The notes beneath the pieces are model-generated. The model was given only the letters and a program-made list of their open reading frames with translations. It ran no database searches and had not been told where the DNA came from. The position numbers and the translations under genes are program-made. DNA of 64,000 bases. Origin: Nonomuraea sp. NBC_00507. GTDB taxonomy: Bacteria > Actinomycetota > Actinomycetes > Streptosporangiales > Streptosporangiaceae. The stretch is from positions 8,618,001 to 8,682,000 of the forward strand of contig NZ_CP107853.1 of the NCBI RefSeq assembly GCF_036013525.1, read 5' to 3'. Each line of letters starts with the position of its first letter. Position 1 is the first letter of the stretch. Below, piece by piece: positions 25,665-33,620 of the stretch.

Positions 25665-26570
25665 ATGAGCGCCGGGCACGGACACGGACATGGCCACGCC
25701 GGCGGCCGCCACCGCTGGCGGCTGGCCGTCTCCTTCGTGCTCATCGGCCTTTTCTTCATCGTCGAGCTCGCCTTCGGGCTGCTGTCGGGATCGCTGTCCC
25801 TGCTGTCGGACGCCGGGCACATGGCGGCCGACGTGGTCACCCTCGGCGCCGCGCTGGTCGCCACCCGCATCGCCACCCGGCCCGACACCACCGGCCGGCG
25901 CAGCTACGGCTCCTACCGGGCGGAGGTGTTCGCCTCGTTGCTGGCCGTGGCCATGATGCTCGGCGTCGCCGTCTACGTCGTCATCGAGGCCATCAGCCGC
26001 ATCGGCGGCACGGCCGAGGTGTCCTCCGGGCCGATGCTCGTCGTCGGCGCGATCGGCCTGATCGTCAACGTCGTGGCCCTCCTCCTCCTCCGGTCGGGCG
26101 CCGCCGAGAGCCTCAACGTGAAGGGCGCCTACCTGGAGGTCGTGGCCGACACCGCGGGCTCGGTCGGCGTCATCGTCGCCGGCTGGCTCGTCGCCACCAC
26201 CGGCCAGCCTGTCTGGGACACCCTCGTCGCCCTGGCCATCGGCGCCTTCGTCGCCGTCCGCGCCGTCTCCCTCGGCCGCCAGGTCTTCGCCGTGCTGGGT
26301 CAGCACGTGCCGGAGGGCGTCGACGCCACCGCGGTCGCGGCCGACCTGTCCGCCATCGACGGCGTATGCGACGTCCACGACCTCCACCTGTGGACGCTCA
26401 CCTCCGGCATGAACGTCGCCACCGCCCACCTGGTCACCAGCGACCCGAACGACAACCACGCCGTCCTGGACCGGGCCCGCGACGTGCTGCTGCGCCGCCA
26501 TCACATCGCCCACGCAACCCTGCAGGTCGAGCCGACCGATCACCAAGGATGCGACGAACTGGGCTGGTGA
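25665..26570 (+). CDS. cation diffusion facilitator, Zn2+/Co2+ exporter type
   Basis: A 301-aa membrane antiporter of the CDF family (ZitB/CzcD-like). A His-rich N-terminus (GHGHGHGHAGGRHRW) precedes six hydrophobic helices. The transport-site motifs are SLLSDAGHMAADV in TM2 (Asp/His/Asp) and YLEVVADTAGSVGVI in TM5 (Asp). The C-terminal cytoplasmic ferredoxin-like domain (GVCDVHDLHLWTLTSGMNVA) binds regulatory metal. It exports Zn2+ or related ions in exchange for protons. The ATG at 25665 overlaps the TGA of a 43-codon open frame that starts at GTG 25540 inside the operator; a GAGG lies about 8 bases before the ATG. Confidence 0.93.
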   Translation: MSAGHGHGHGHAGGRHRWRLAVSFVLIGLFFIVELAFGLLSGSLSLLSDAGHMAADVVTLGAALVATRIATRPDTTGRRSYGSYRAEVFASLLAVAMMLGVAVYVVIEAISRIGGTAEVSSGPMLVVGAIGLIVNVVALLLLRSGAAESLNVKGAYLEVVADTAGSVGVIVAGWLVATTGQPVWDTLVALAIGAFVAVRAVSLGRQVFAVLGQHVPEGVDATAVAADLSAIDGVCDVHDLHLWTLTSGMNVATAHLVTSDPNDNHAVLDRARDVLLRRHHIAHATLQVEPTDHQGCDELGW

Positions 26571-26590
26571 GTGGTTAAGGGCGCAAAAAA

Positions 26591-26627
26591 AACGGGTGGT
26601 GCAGGAGTCTTTCCTGCACCACCCGTT
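26591..26627. terminator. bidirectional intrinsic terminator
   Basis: A 16-bp perfect stem, left arm 26591-26606 (AACGGGTGGTGCAGGA) and right arm 26612-26627, closes a 5-base loop. An A-run lies on the left and a T-rich stretch on the right, so it can end transcription from both the convergent CDF and CHAP genes. Confidence 0.9.
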
Positions 26628-26651
26628 ATTTTCTGGCGACCTGCCTTGGGG

Positions 26652-27320
26652 TCAGGCCTTGTACTCGGGGTAGCCGTAGCCCACGACGTGGGCCTTGGGC
26701 CGGATGCGCTGCTCGACCTTGCCGTTTCCGGTGTTGCCCTCGATCGCGGTGATGGTGCCGTCGCCGTTGTCCTTCTTGACCATGCCGACGTGGTCGATGC
26801 CGTCGGTGCCCTGGCCGTTCCAGTCGTAGAAGACGACGGCGCCGGGCTTGGCCTCGGCGCCCCAGTGCTTGTTGGCCTGGAACCACTTGGCGTAGCTGAC
26901 GGTGTAGGCGTCCCAGCCCATCGTGGGGCGCGCGCCGGCCTGCTCGCCGACCCAGGAGACGAACATGGCACACCACGGGGCGTTGGCGTAGGCCTGCAGG
27001 CTGCCGCCGTCGCGGGCGACGGTCTCGGCTGCCCGCGGGGAGGACATGTACCAGCTGTGGAAGGGGGTGCCGCCGCCGGCGGCGTTCTCGCTCACGCCGA
27101 TCTGCGACTCGGCGATCTTCAGTACGGTGTCGGCGCTCACCTGGCCGGCGCCCTTCTGCGGGATGGCCTGGGAGGCGGGGAGGTTGGACCGCGCGGGTTG
27201 CGTGGACTGCTGGTCGGCGGCGAAGGCCGGGGATCCGGCGACGACGGTCGCGGTCATCCCGGCGGCGACCAGGGAGAGGCTTGCGGACGTCAGGGCACGA
27301 GCGAAGACGTTCTTGGCCAT
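26652..27320 (-). CDS. secreted CHAP-domain peptidoglycan hydrolase
   Basis: A 222-aa exported cell-wall hydrolase. The signal peptide ends around SPAFAADQ (residue 35). The CHAP domain covers about residues 65-222, with the catalytic Cys in APWCAMFVSWVGEQAG, the His in IDHVGMVKK and the third polar residue near AIEGNTGNG. CHAP enzymes cut amide bonds in the peptide part of peptidoglycan. AGGAG precedes ATG 27320. The mRNA leader carries a c-di-AMP riboswitch, as is usual for actinomycete wall hydrolases, so expression falls when c-di-AMP is high. Confidence 0.93.
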   Translation of the reverse strand: MAKNVFARALTSASLSLVAAGMTATVVAGSPAFAADQQSTQPARSNLPASQAIPQKGAGQVSADTVLKIAESQIGVSENAAGGGTPFHSWYMSSPRAAETVARDGGSLQAYANAPWCAMFVSWVGEQAGARPTMGWDAYTVSYAKWFQANKHWGAEAKPGAVVFYDWNGQGTDGIDHVGMVKKDNGDGTITAIEGNTGNGKVEQRIRPKAHVVGYGYPEYKA

Positions 27321-27334
27321 GGGTGAAAAATGCT

Positions 27335-27478
27335 CCTAGCTTCCATGCCGCCTACCGGGTTAGCTGACGGGTTCGGGCGTGGAAGTGCCCTACGGGGCGC
27401 TCGTATCGAGCGCGCCGATTCACCCCAGATGAAGTGGGTCCCCGGTTCCGCAGATTGCGAATTCGGCGGCCGCGTCAT
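27335..27478 (-). ncRNA. c-di-AMP riboswitch (ydaO-yuaA type)
   Basis: The minus-strand leader of the CHAP gene contains the conserved actinomycete ydaO blocks in order: CCGCCGAATTC, GCGGAACCGGGGACCCA, CTGGGGTGAATCGG, CGTAGGGCA, CCGAACCCGTCAGCTAACC, GGTAGGCGGCATGGAAG. These form the pseudo-symmetric two-site c-di-AMP aptamer. It ends about 15 bases before the start codon, so control of readthrough or translation are both possible. Confidence 0.9.
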
Positions 27479-27480
27479 GG

Positions 27481-27904
27481 TCACGGACTCGAAGGTCCAT
27501 GCCGATGAGACGCGGTCTCGGCAATACGGAGGACGTTACGCGGCACTGCCAGGCGTACGTCCTGATTCCTCAAGGTAAGCGAACGGCATAGAGAGATGCA
27601 AACCCCGATGGGGTGCAGGCAACAGAATGCCCTATGAGATAGGCGATCGGGGCGAAATCTTTTACCTACTCCGGGCCGTTGACGGGGTTTGCCAAAGGCG
27701 CCCGGCAACGGCGACTTCTGCCCGGCCAGGAACCGTCATGGCGAGCGCTGCGTGCCTGGTCATAGCCTCACGGGAATGCATTGGGCCCCGCTTGCGCTAT
27801 CTGTGGATAGATATATACCTTTTGCGTAATCGCGGTATACGTTGTGGCGAGCTGTCGTCACCGTCGTTGCCGTTTTGTTGACCGGACCGCGCGTCCCGAG
27901 GGGA
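27481..27904. other. divergent promoter region between two riboswitch-controlled hydrolase genes
   Basis: No gene is seen here. The region is more AT-rich than its surroundings around 27790-27840 and holds the small inverted repeat CTATC-TGTG-GATAG (27797-27810). It must contain the two divergent promoters for the CHAP and GH25 transcripts; I cannot place the boxes with confidence. Confidence 0.5.
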
Positions 27905-27914
27905 TCTCTGGGAT

Positions 27915-28035
27915 GGCGTTCGTCCGCCGAATCCGCGCCTCGCGGAGCCGGGGATCCCCATCTTTCTGCGCGCGTAGGGCGCTTCCACGCCCGAACCCGT
28001 CAGCGAGCCCGGTAGGCGGCATGGAAACAAGGAGT
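27915..28035 (+). ncRNA. c-di-AMP riboswitch-like leader, shortened
   Basis: The plus-strand leader of the GH25 gene shares with the CHAP leader the blocks TCCGCCGAATCCG, GCGGAGCCGGGGATCCC, CGTAGGGCGCTTCCACG, CCGAACCCGTCAGCGAGCC and GGTAGGCGGCATGGAAA. The segment carrying the conserved GGGTGAATCGG and its hairpin (about 26 bases) is missing between GGGGATCCC and GTAGGGC. It is clearly homologous to ydaO aptamers, but one binding half may be impaired. Confidence 0.8.
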
Positions 28036-28044
28036 CAATACCCC

Positions 28045-28830
28045 ATGCCCAAGCCCCGGCTTGCCGCAGTCGCCCATTCCCTCAAGGCCCTCAAGAACCG
28101 TCTCGACCTTCCCACCAAGGCGCTCAGCCTCGCCGTCGGTGGCGCGATCCTGGCCGCAACCGCCGCCCTCACGGGTGTGGTCGGCACAGCCATCGCCTCA
28201 TCCCCTGAGCACAGTCCGGTGCAGGAGGCTCAGCCCGCGTCCCGATCCCTGGCCTTCGGCCTGGACATCTCCAACCACGAGCCGCTGTACGACTGGAGCG
28301 CGAGCTCGGCCCAGTTCGGCATCATCAAGGCCACCGAGGGCACGAGCTTCCGTGACGCCTCGTTCGCCAGGCACTGGCGCGAGCTCGACAAGAAGCAGAT
28401 CGTGCGCGGGGCCTACCACTACGGCCACCCCGGCAACGACCCCATCGCCGAGGCGGAGCACTTCCTGTCCGTGGTGAACTCCCAGCCCGCCAAGCAGGGC
28501 GACCTGCTGGTCCTGGATCTGGAGACCACCGACGGCGAGTCCGCCGGCGAGGTCAACGCCTGGGCGAAGGCGTGGTTGTCGCACGTCAAGGCCAAGACCG
28601 GGGTCACCCCGATGTTCTACAGCGGCTGGAACTTCGCCGACACCTACGGCAAGGGCCTGGCCGAGTATCCGCTGTGGGTCGCCCACTACAGCAAGCCCAA
28701 GGGCGCGCTCACCCCGCCCGCCGACTGGAAGTCGTGGACCATCCACCAGTACACCGACGTCCCGGTCGACGAGAACGTCTCCGCGCTGACCACCGAGGAG
28801 CTGCGTGACCTGGGCCGCCCCGCCGCCTGA
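28045..28830 (+). CDS. secreted GH25 lysozyme
   Basis: A 261-aa muramidase of glycoside hydrolase family 25. The N-terminus has basic residues, then a hydrophobic segment (ALSLAVGGAILAATAALTGV) acting as signal peptide or anchor. The catalytic domain starts at SLAFGLDISNHEP. It holds the conserved Asp of LDIS, the D-x-E pair in LLVLDLETTDG and the family motif QFGIIKATEGTSFRD. It cuts the MurNAc-GlcNAc bond of peptidoglycan. AAGGAG lies 10 bases before ATG 28045. It is divergent from the CHAP hydrolase gene, and both have ydaO-type leaders, suggesting joint control of wall turnover. Confidence 0.92.
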   Translation: MPKPRLAAVAHSLKALKNRLDLPTKALSLAVGGAILAATAALTGVVGTAIASSPEHSPVQEAQPASRSLAFGLDISNHEPLYDWSASSAQFGIIKATEGTSFRDASFARHWRELDKKQIVRGAYHYGHPGNDPIAEAEHFLSVVNSQPAKQGDLLVLDLETTDGESAGEVNAWAKAWLSHVKAKTGVTPMFYSGWNFADTYGKGLAEYPLWVAHYSKPKGALTPPADWKSWTIHQYTDVPVDENVSALTTEELRDLGRPAA

Positions 28831-28862
28831 CACCCTCCCCTCGGCCCACGGTCGCGGACGCC

Positions 28863-28892
28863 GGGGGTGGCGTCTCCCCGTTCGCCACCCCC
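28863..28892. terminator. hairpin between convergent GH25 and dehydrogenase genes
   Basis: GGGGGTGGCG (28863-28872) and CGCCACCCCC (28883-28892) form a perfect 10-bp stem with a 10-base loop in the 69-base gap between two convergent genes. There is no strong U-tract, but position and stability support a terminator. Confidence 0.75.
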
Positions 28893-28899
28893 AAGGCCC

Positions 28900-29934
28900 T
28901 CAGGGACGGATGAGGACCTTCAGCGCCTCGCGGGCGGCCATCGCCCGATAACCGTCCGGCACGTCCTCCAGGCCGACCGTGCGGTCGAAGACACGGCCGG
29001 GCTCGATCGTCCCGTCGAGCACCTCGGGAAGCAACTCCTCGATGTACGCGCGAGCCGGCGCCACCCCGCCGGTCAGGGTGAGGTTGCGCAGGAACTCGGC
29101 AAATCCCATCGGCACCTGCTCATACTGCGGCACACCGACCCGGCTCACCGCTCCGCCGTCGCGGGCCACGGCGAAAGCCGTCACGATCGCCTCTTCGGTG
29201 CCGACGCACTCCAGCACCGCGTGGGTGCCGTCGCCTCCGGTCAGCTCACGTACCCGTTCGACGCCCTCCTCGCCCCGCTCGGCGACGACGTCGGTGGCGC
29301 CGAACTCGCGCCCCAGAGCGGTGCGGCCCTTGTGCCGGCCCATGAGCATGATGCGCTCGGCACCGAGCCGCTTGGCCGCGAGCACCGCGCACAACCCGAC
29401 CGCGCCGTCGCCGATCACCGTCACCGAGGTGTGCGGCCCGACGCCGGCCGTCACCGCGCAGTGGTGGCCGGTGGGGAGCACGTCCGACAGGGCGAGCAGG
29501 GACGGCAGCAGCGGAGAGTCCTCGCCGACGGGCAGCTTGACCAGGGTGCCCTCGGCCTGCGGCACGCGTACCGCCTCGCCCTGGCCGCCGTCCACGCCGT
29601 CCGCCGCCCAGAAGCCGCCGTGCCGGCAGGACGTCTGCAAACCCTCGCGGCAGAAGTCGCAGGTGTTGTCCGACCACACGAACGGCGCCACCACCACGTC
29701 GCCGGTCTTCAGCCGGGACACCTCCGCGCCGACGTCCTCCACCACGCCGAGGAACTCGTGGCCGATGCGTTCGCCCAGCTCGGTGGCGGGCCTCGCCCCG
29801 TACGGCCACAGGTCGCTGCCGCAGATGCATGAGCGCAGAACGCGCACCACGGCGTCCGTGGGGTGCTGGATCTCCGGGTCGGGGACGTCCTCCACGCGAA
29901 CGTCACGGGCACCATAGATCAAGGTTGCTCGCAT
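28900..29934 (-). CDS. zinc-dependent alcohol dehydrogenase (MDR family)
   Basis: A 344-aa medium-chain dehydrogenase/reductase. The catalytic zinc site is given by CICGSDLWPY, GHEFLGVVEDVG and later residues. The structural zinc loop is degenerate (DNTCDFCREGLQTSCRHG, three Cys visible). The Rossmann motif is VTVIGDGAVGLCAVLAAKRL. It resembles formaldehyde/sorbitol-type dehydrogenases oxidising alcohols with NAD(P)+. The gene stands alone, divergent from the ArsR/VOC operon with about 145 bases between them. Confidence 0.9.
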   Translation of the reverse strand: MRATLIYGARDVRVEDVPDPEIQHPTDAVVRVLRSCICGSDLWPYGARPATELGERIGHEFLGVVEDVGAEVSRLKTGDVVVAPFVWSDNTCDFCREGLQTSCRHGGFWAADGVDGGQGEAVRVPQAEGTLVKLPVGEDSPLLPSLLALSDVLPTGHHCAVTAGVGPHTSVTVIGDGAVGLCAVLAAKRLGAERIMLMGRHKGRTALGREFGATDVVAERGEEGVERVRELTGGDGTHAVLECVGTEEAIVTAFAVARDGGAVSRVGVPQYEQVPMGFAEFLRNLTLTGGVAPARAYIEELLPEVLDGTIEPGRVFDRTVGLEDVPDGYRAMAAREALKVLIRP

Positions 29935-30043
29935 GAGGGCCTCCCCGTCGTGATTCTCCCGTCGTCACAGGTACCCGGGGCCGGCCGAGATCGCGTGATC
30001 GGCGCGTCTGCACCAGGTCCGTTGTCGTTAAAAACGCCCCGCA

Positions 30044-30073
30044 TTGACATGCAAGTCGCTACTTGCCTATCGT
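30044..30073 (+). promoter_or_regulatory. promoter with ArsR operator, probably leaderless
   Basis: TTGACA (30044-30049) and TATCGT (30068-30073) are spaced 18 bases. Between them lies the perfect inverted repeat GCAAGT-CGCT-ACTTGC (30051-30066). A start of transcription about 7 bases after the -10 falls on the GTG at 30081, so the mRNA is probably leaderless. The palindrome is well placed for repression by the ArsR protein encoded next. Confidence 0.65.
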
Positions 30074-30080
30074 GGGGTCC

Positions 30081-30368
30081 GTGGGCGACGTGTTCAAGGC
30101 CTTGGTCGACTCCACCCGGCGCAAGATCCTCGACGAGCTGACCGAGAAGGACGGGCAGACCTTGTTCGAAATCTGTACGCGCCTGGCGATGAAATATCAG
30201 CTCGGCTCCTCGCGGCAGGCGATCTCCCAGCACCTGGACGTTTTGGAAGCCGCCGGCCTGGTGGAGACGCGCCGCGAAGGCCGCTACAAATTCCACTTCA
30301 TCAATACGGCGCCGCTCGAGCCCATTGTCGACCGATGGCTCAGGCGCGCCCCGAAGGAGTCACCATGA
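30081..30368 (+). CDS. ArsR-family winged-helix regulator
   Basis: A 95-aa regulator: DVFKALVDSTRRKILDELTE, then KDGQTLFEICTRL and the recognition region SSRQAISQHLDVLEAAGLVE. No metal ligands are evident. It belongs to the non-metal ArsR group often paired with glyoxalase-fold or SRPBCC proteins. GTG 30081 is chosen because the conserved N-terminus is VGDVFKAL and because of the promoter position; earlier starts at 30063 and 30072 would extend into the operator. Its stop overlaps the VOC start (ATGA), so the two are co-translated. Confidence 0.85.
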   Translation: MGDVFKALVDSTRRKILDELTEKDGQTLFEICTRLAMKYQLGSSRQAISQHLDVLEAAGLVETRREGRYKFHFINTAPLEPIVDRWLRRAPKESP

Positions 30369-30751
30369 AGATCCACCTGTCCAGCGTGTTCGTGGACGAT
30401 CAAGAACAGGCCATGCGCTTCTACACCGACGTGCTGGGCTTCACGGTCAAGCACGACATCCCGCTGGGTGAGGACCGCTGGCTCACCGTCGTGTCGCCGG
30501 ACGACGTGGACGGCACCGAACTCGTCCTCGAGCCCTCCAGCCACCCCGCCGTGCCGCCCTTCAAGGAGGCACTGGTGGCGGACGGCATCCCGATGACCTC
30601 GTTCGCGGTGTCGGACGTGCATAAGGAGTACGAGCGTCTGAAGGGCCTCGGCGTGCGCTTCACGCAGGAGCCGGCGGTCATGGGACCGGTCACCACGGCC
30701 GTCTTCGACGACACCTGCGGCAACCTCATCCAGATCGCCGCCCAGGGATAG
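30365..30751 (+). CDS. VOC (glyoxalase/bleomycin-resistance fold) protein
   Basis: A 128-aa protein with the paired beta-alpha-beta-beta-beta modules of the vicinal-oxygen-chelate fold (VFVDDQEQAMRFYTDVLGFT; VSDVHKEYERLKGLGVRFTQ; VFDDTCGNLIQIA). Members bind metal and act as lyases, dioxygenases or drug-sequestering proteins; the substrate here is unknown. It overlaps the ArsR gene by four bases, so it is controlled with it, probably as the single target. Confidence 0.85.
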   Translation: MKIHLSSVFVDDQEQAMRFYTDVLGFTVKHDIPLGEDRWLTVVSPDDVDGTELVLEPSSHPAVPPFKEALVADGIPMTSFAVSDVHKEYERLKGLGVRFTQEPAVMGPVTTAVFDDTCGNLIQIAAQG

Positions 30752-30873
30752 CCACCAGCGGACCAAAGCGCTGTTCTCTGCGCCGATGGTGCCGCGCCGG
30801 GGCCCGGTGAGGTGGTGGCGCTTCTCCGATGGAGCACCCCAAGGAAGGCGGGTTGAGCGGAAGAATGCGTCCT

Positions 30874-31452
30874 ATGTCTCAGGCGACCCTGCGCACCGAC
30901 CGCATCACGCTTGTTCCGCTGTCCGACGAGCACCTTGAGCACGAGATCGAACTCGACGCCGACCCCGAGGTCATGCGTTACCTCGGAAACGGCCGTGCCC
31001 GTAGCCGTGAGGAGGTTGAGGTGCTCCATCGCCGGCGGCTCGCGGTCGCGAGCCGCGTGGCGGGGCTTGGCTTCTGGGCCGGTCTCGTCGACGGGGAGTT
31101 CGTCGGCTGGTGGATCCTGGAGCCGCCCACGCGCACCGACCAGGGCCCGGTCGAAGGACAGGCCGAGCTCGGGTATCGGCTCCTGCGGCGCCGCTGGCGC
31201 CAGGGTCTGGCCAGCGAGGGAGCCCGCGAGCTGATGCGCCATGGGTTCGAAGACCTTCGGCTCACCCGGATCTTCGCCGAAACCATGGCGGTCAACACCG
31301 CCTCCCGCGCGACGATGTCGGCCATCGGCATGCAGCACACCCGTACCTTCCACATGGACTGGGAAGATCCGCTCCCCGGCAGCCATCTTGGCGAAGTCGA
31401 GTATGCGATCAGCCGGGAGCAATGGCTCGCCCACCGAGCGGGCACCCCATAG
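30874..31452 (+). CDS. GNAT-family N-acetyltransferase
   Basis: A 192-aa acetyltransferase of the RimJ/RimL-like group: LRTDRITLVPLSDEHLEHEI, ELGYRLLRRRWRQGLASEGA containing the acetyl-CoA pyrophosphate loop (R-W-R-Q-G-L-A), HGFEDLRLTRIFAETMAVNT and ASRATMSAIGMQHTRTFHMD. It transfers acetyl from acetyl-CoA to an amine of unknown identity. MSQATLRT (30874) is taken as the start; ATG 30865 is an alternative three codons earlier. Confidence 0.87.
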   Translation: MSQATLRTDRITLVPLSDEHLEHEIELDADPEVMRYLGNGRARSREEVEVLHRRRLAVASRVAGLGFWAGLVDGEFVGWWILEPPTRTDQGPVEGQAELGYRLLRRRWRQGLASEGARELMRHGFEDLRLTRIFAETMAVNTASRATMSAIGMQHTRTFHMDWEDPLPGSHLGEVEYAISREQWLAHRAGTP

Positions 31453-31491
31453 GGCCACGTCAGCGGCGGCCCTCCCGGCATCGAGGACGGG

Positions 31492-32145
31492 CTACGTCAC
31501 CGCGACCACCGCGTAACGTTCGTCGTCGATCTCCTTGCCCCACAACGCCGGGTCGGCGAGCACCTCGACGCGCACGTCCGCGAGGTCGGCGACGGTCAGG
31601 CGCACCGCCGCCACCAGATCGCCCGCACGCACCCCGCCGTCCCACGGCATGCCCGCCTCTGATCCCGCCTCACTCCGCGAGCCCTCACCGCTCTCGCCGG
31701 GCGTGCTCCAGCGCCCCTCCACGAGGACCAGCCGTCCGCCGGGCCGCAGCAGCGCCGCCCAGCGGGTCAGCGCGGCCTCCGGATCGGGGATGGTCCACAG
31801 CAGGTGCCGGGCCAGCACCACGTCGAAGCGCCGCTCCCCCACGGGTGGCCGGGCGGCATCCCCGACCAGCACGATCGCGTCCGTGCCCGCCAGCTTCGCC
31901 CGCGCCCGGGCCACCATCCGGGGCGCCAGGTCCACGCCCACGACCCGATGCCCGCGCTCGGCCAGCAGCAGCGACAGCGACCCGGTGCCGCACCCCAGGT
32001 CCACGACGTCGAGCCGGTCCTCGGGCAACCAGGCGGCGAGCCGATCGGCCCAGGCGTCCCTGACTCTGGGGTCGCGCAACCCGTGGTCCGCCTCCTCGTC
32101 GAAAGCGTCGGCGGCGGCGTCCCAGTGTGCGGCGATGTCATGCAT
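31492..32145 (-). CDS. class I SAM-dependent methyltransferase
   Basis: A 217-aa small-molecule methyltransferase: MHDIAAHWDAAADAFDEEAD, SAM motif I VVDLGCGTGSLSLLLAERGH, acidic VVGVDLAPRMVARARAKLAG, motif II/III FDVVLARHLLWTIPDPEAAL and LLRPGGRLVLVEG. The acceptor is unknown. ATG 32154 is an equally possible start. It is convergent with the acetyltransferase gene and divergent from the SDR gene; the GntR operator between them sits closer to the SDR side. Confidence 0.86.
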   Translation of the reverse strand: MHDIAAHWDAAADAFDEEADHGLRDPRVRDAWADRLAAWLPEDRLDVVDLGCGTGSLSLLLAERGHRVVGVDLAPRMVARARAKLAGTDAIVLVGDAARPPVGERRFDVVLARHLLWTIPDPEAALTRWAALLRPGGRLVLVEGRWSTPGESGEGSRSEAGSEAGMPWDGGVRAGDLVAAVRLTVADLADVRVEVLADPALWGKEIDDERYAVVAVT

Positions 32146-32196
32146 GGCGCCCATCGTGGCACCCGGCACCGACATTTCGCGGAGGCAGACACCTGG

Positions 32197-32214
32197 TGCA
32201 CTGGTCAGACCAGT
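32197..32214. promoter_or_regulatory. FadR-type GntR operator upstream of SDR gene
   Basis: TGCACTGGTCAGACCAGT contains the palindrome ACTGGTC-A-GACCAGT (32200-32214), the FadR-subfamily pattern TGGTnnGACCA. It lies 17 bases before the SDR start. A copy that differs only at the central base lies at 43697-43714, between the peptide-transporter operon and its GntR gene. Confidence 0.75.
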
Positions 32215-32230
32215 CGATAGTCTGCCTGTC

Positions 32231-32992
32231 ATGGGATATGACGCGCTGTTCCGCCTGGACGGGCGGCGAGCCGTGGTGATCGGGGCAGGGAGCGGGATCG
32301 GCAGGGAGGCGGCCCAGGCCATGGCCGCCCACGGGGCGTCCGTGGTGTGCGCCGACCGGGACCTGGCCGCGGCGGAGGAGACCGCCGCCGCGTGCGGGGG
32401 ATCCGCACGGCTGCTCGACGTGCTCGACACCGGGGCCGTTGGCCGGGCCGCCGCCGACCATCCGGCGGACGTGCTGGTCTTCACCGCCGCCACGAACGTC
32501 CGCAAGCGGCTGCTCGACTACTCCGGCGAGGAGTTCGACCGGGTGGTGGGGCTGAACCTGCGGGCCTCGTTCGACGTGGTGCGGGCGTTCGGCGCGGGCA
32601 TGGTGGAACGGGGACGCGGGTCGATCATCGGGTTCGCGTCGATCCGGGCAAGCGTCACCGAGCCGGGGCAGAGCGTCTACTCGGCCACGAAGGCCGGCCT
32701 CGTGCAGTTGCTGCGCACGGCCGCCGCCGAGTTCGGCCCGCACGGGGTGCGGGTGAACGCCATCGCGCCCGGCGTGGTCGAGACGCCGCTGACCCGCCAG
32801 ATCAAGGACCACCCCGACTGGTACGCCGCGTACGCCGCCAAGAGCGCGCTCGGCCGCTGGGCGTCCGCGGAGGAGATGGCCGGAGCGGTCGTCTACCTGG
32901 CGAGCGACGCCGCGAGCTTCGTCACAGGATCGGTGTTGTACGTGGACGGCGGCTGGACCGCCGTGGACGGCCGTTTCGACCCGCCGAATTGA
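32231..32992 (+). CDS. short-chain dehydrogenase/reductase
   Basis: A 253-aa classical SDR. Cofactor motif VVIGAGSGIGREAAQAMAAH (TGxxxGIG-type with G-A-G), ADRDL for NAD(H) preference, FTAATN in place of NNAG, and the catalytic Ser (GFASIRAS) and Tyr-x-x-x-Lys (VYSATKAGL). It ends DAASFVTGSVLYVDGGWTAV. It probably oxidises a secondary alcohol in catabolism. The operator just upstream matches the one of the transporter/peptidase/ALDH operon, so it likely belongs to that regulon. Confidence 0.92.
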   Translation: MGYDALFRLDGRRAVVIGAGSGIGREAAQAMAAHGASVVCADRDLAAAEETAAACGGSARLLDVLDTGAVGRAAADHPADVLVFTAATNVRKRLLDYSGEEFDRVVGLNLRASFDVVRAFGAGMVERGRGSIIGFASIRASVTEPGQSVYSATKAGLVQLLRTAAAEFGPHGVRVNAIAPGVVETPLTRQIKDHPDWYAAYAAKSALGRWASAEEMAGAVVYLASDAASFVTGSVLYVDGGWTAVDGRFDPPN

Positions 32993-33062
32993 GATGAATA
33001 TCCCTGCCGCACCAGGGCAGCGGGCACGGTTCCGTCCCAAGCAAGAAGGAGGGACCTGACCG

Positions 33063-33620
33063 ATGAGTACAGCACGGAAATTAGCACCCGCGACCCTCGC
33101 GGCCGTGCTGGCGTTGACCATCGCCCCAGCGGCGCAGGCCCAGACGGCCGCCGCCCCCGTGAACGCCTCCATCGCGGAGTCCGGCACGGCTCTGCACCTG
33201 TCCAGGCAGGACAAGTCGTACCTGCGGCAGGCGCATCGCGGACACCTCGCCGAGATCGCGGCCGGCAGGGCCGCGCTACGCGAGTCCCGCGACCGGGGCG
33301 TGCGCGAGATCGCCTGGCGGCTGATCCGCGATCATCGCAGGCTGGACGCCCGGCTGCGCGACGTCGCAGACCGGTTCGACGTCCGGCTGCCGGACGCGCC
33401 GAGCGCCGAGCAGCAGGCCGCCCTGCGTGACGTGGTCGCGAGGTCCGGTGAGCGCTTCGACCGGACATGGCTGCGGCTGCAGGCCGACGCCCACTACCGC
33501 TCGCTCCGGCTGGTCCAGGTGGAGCTGCGTCTGGGTCATTCGAACTGGACGAGGGACCTGGCGCGGGACAGCGCGCCGGTGATCCGGCACCACCTGCGGA
33601 TGATCCGCGCCGAGCAGTAA
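33063..33620 (+). CDS. secreted DUF4142 protein
   Basis: A 185-aa exported protein: signal peptide to about APAAQAQTA (residue 28), then a helical DUF4142 domain (SYLRQAHRGHLAEIAAGRAA, RLIRDHRRLDARLRDVADRF, LRLQADAHYRSLRLVQVELR). Unlike the paralogue at 16648 it has no lipobox and should be released or periplasm-like. Very Arg-rich. A good ribosome binding site (AGGAGGG) lies upstream of ATG 33063. Function of the family unknown. Confidence 0.85.
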   Translation: MSTARKLAPATLAAVLALTIAPAAQAQTAAAPVNASIAESGTALHLSRQDKSYLRQAHRGHLAEIAAGRAALRESRDRGVREIAWRLIRDHRRLDARLRDVADRFDVRLPDAPSAEQQAALRDVVARSGERFDRTWLRLQADAHYRSLRLVQVELRLGHSNWTRDLARDSAPVIRHHLRMIRAEQ

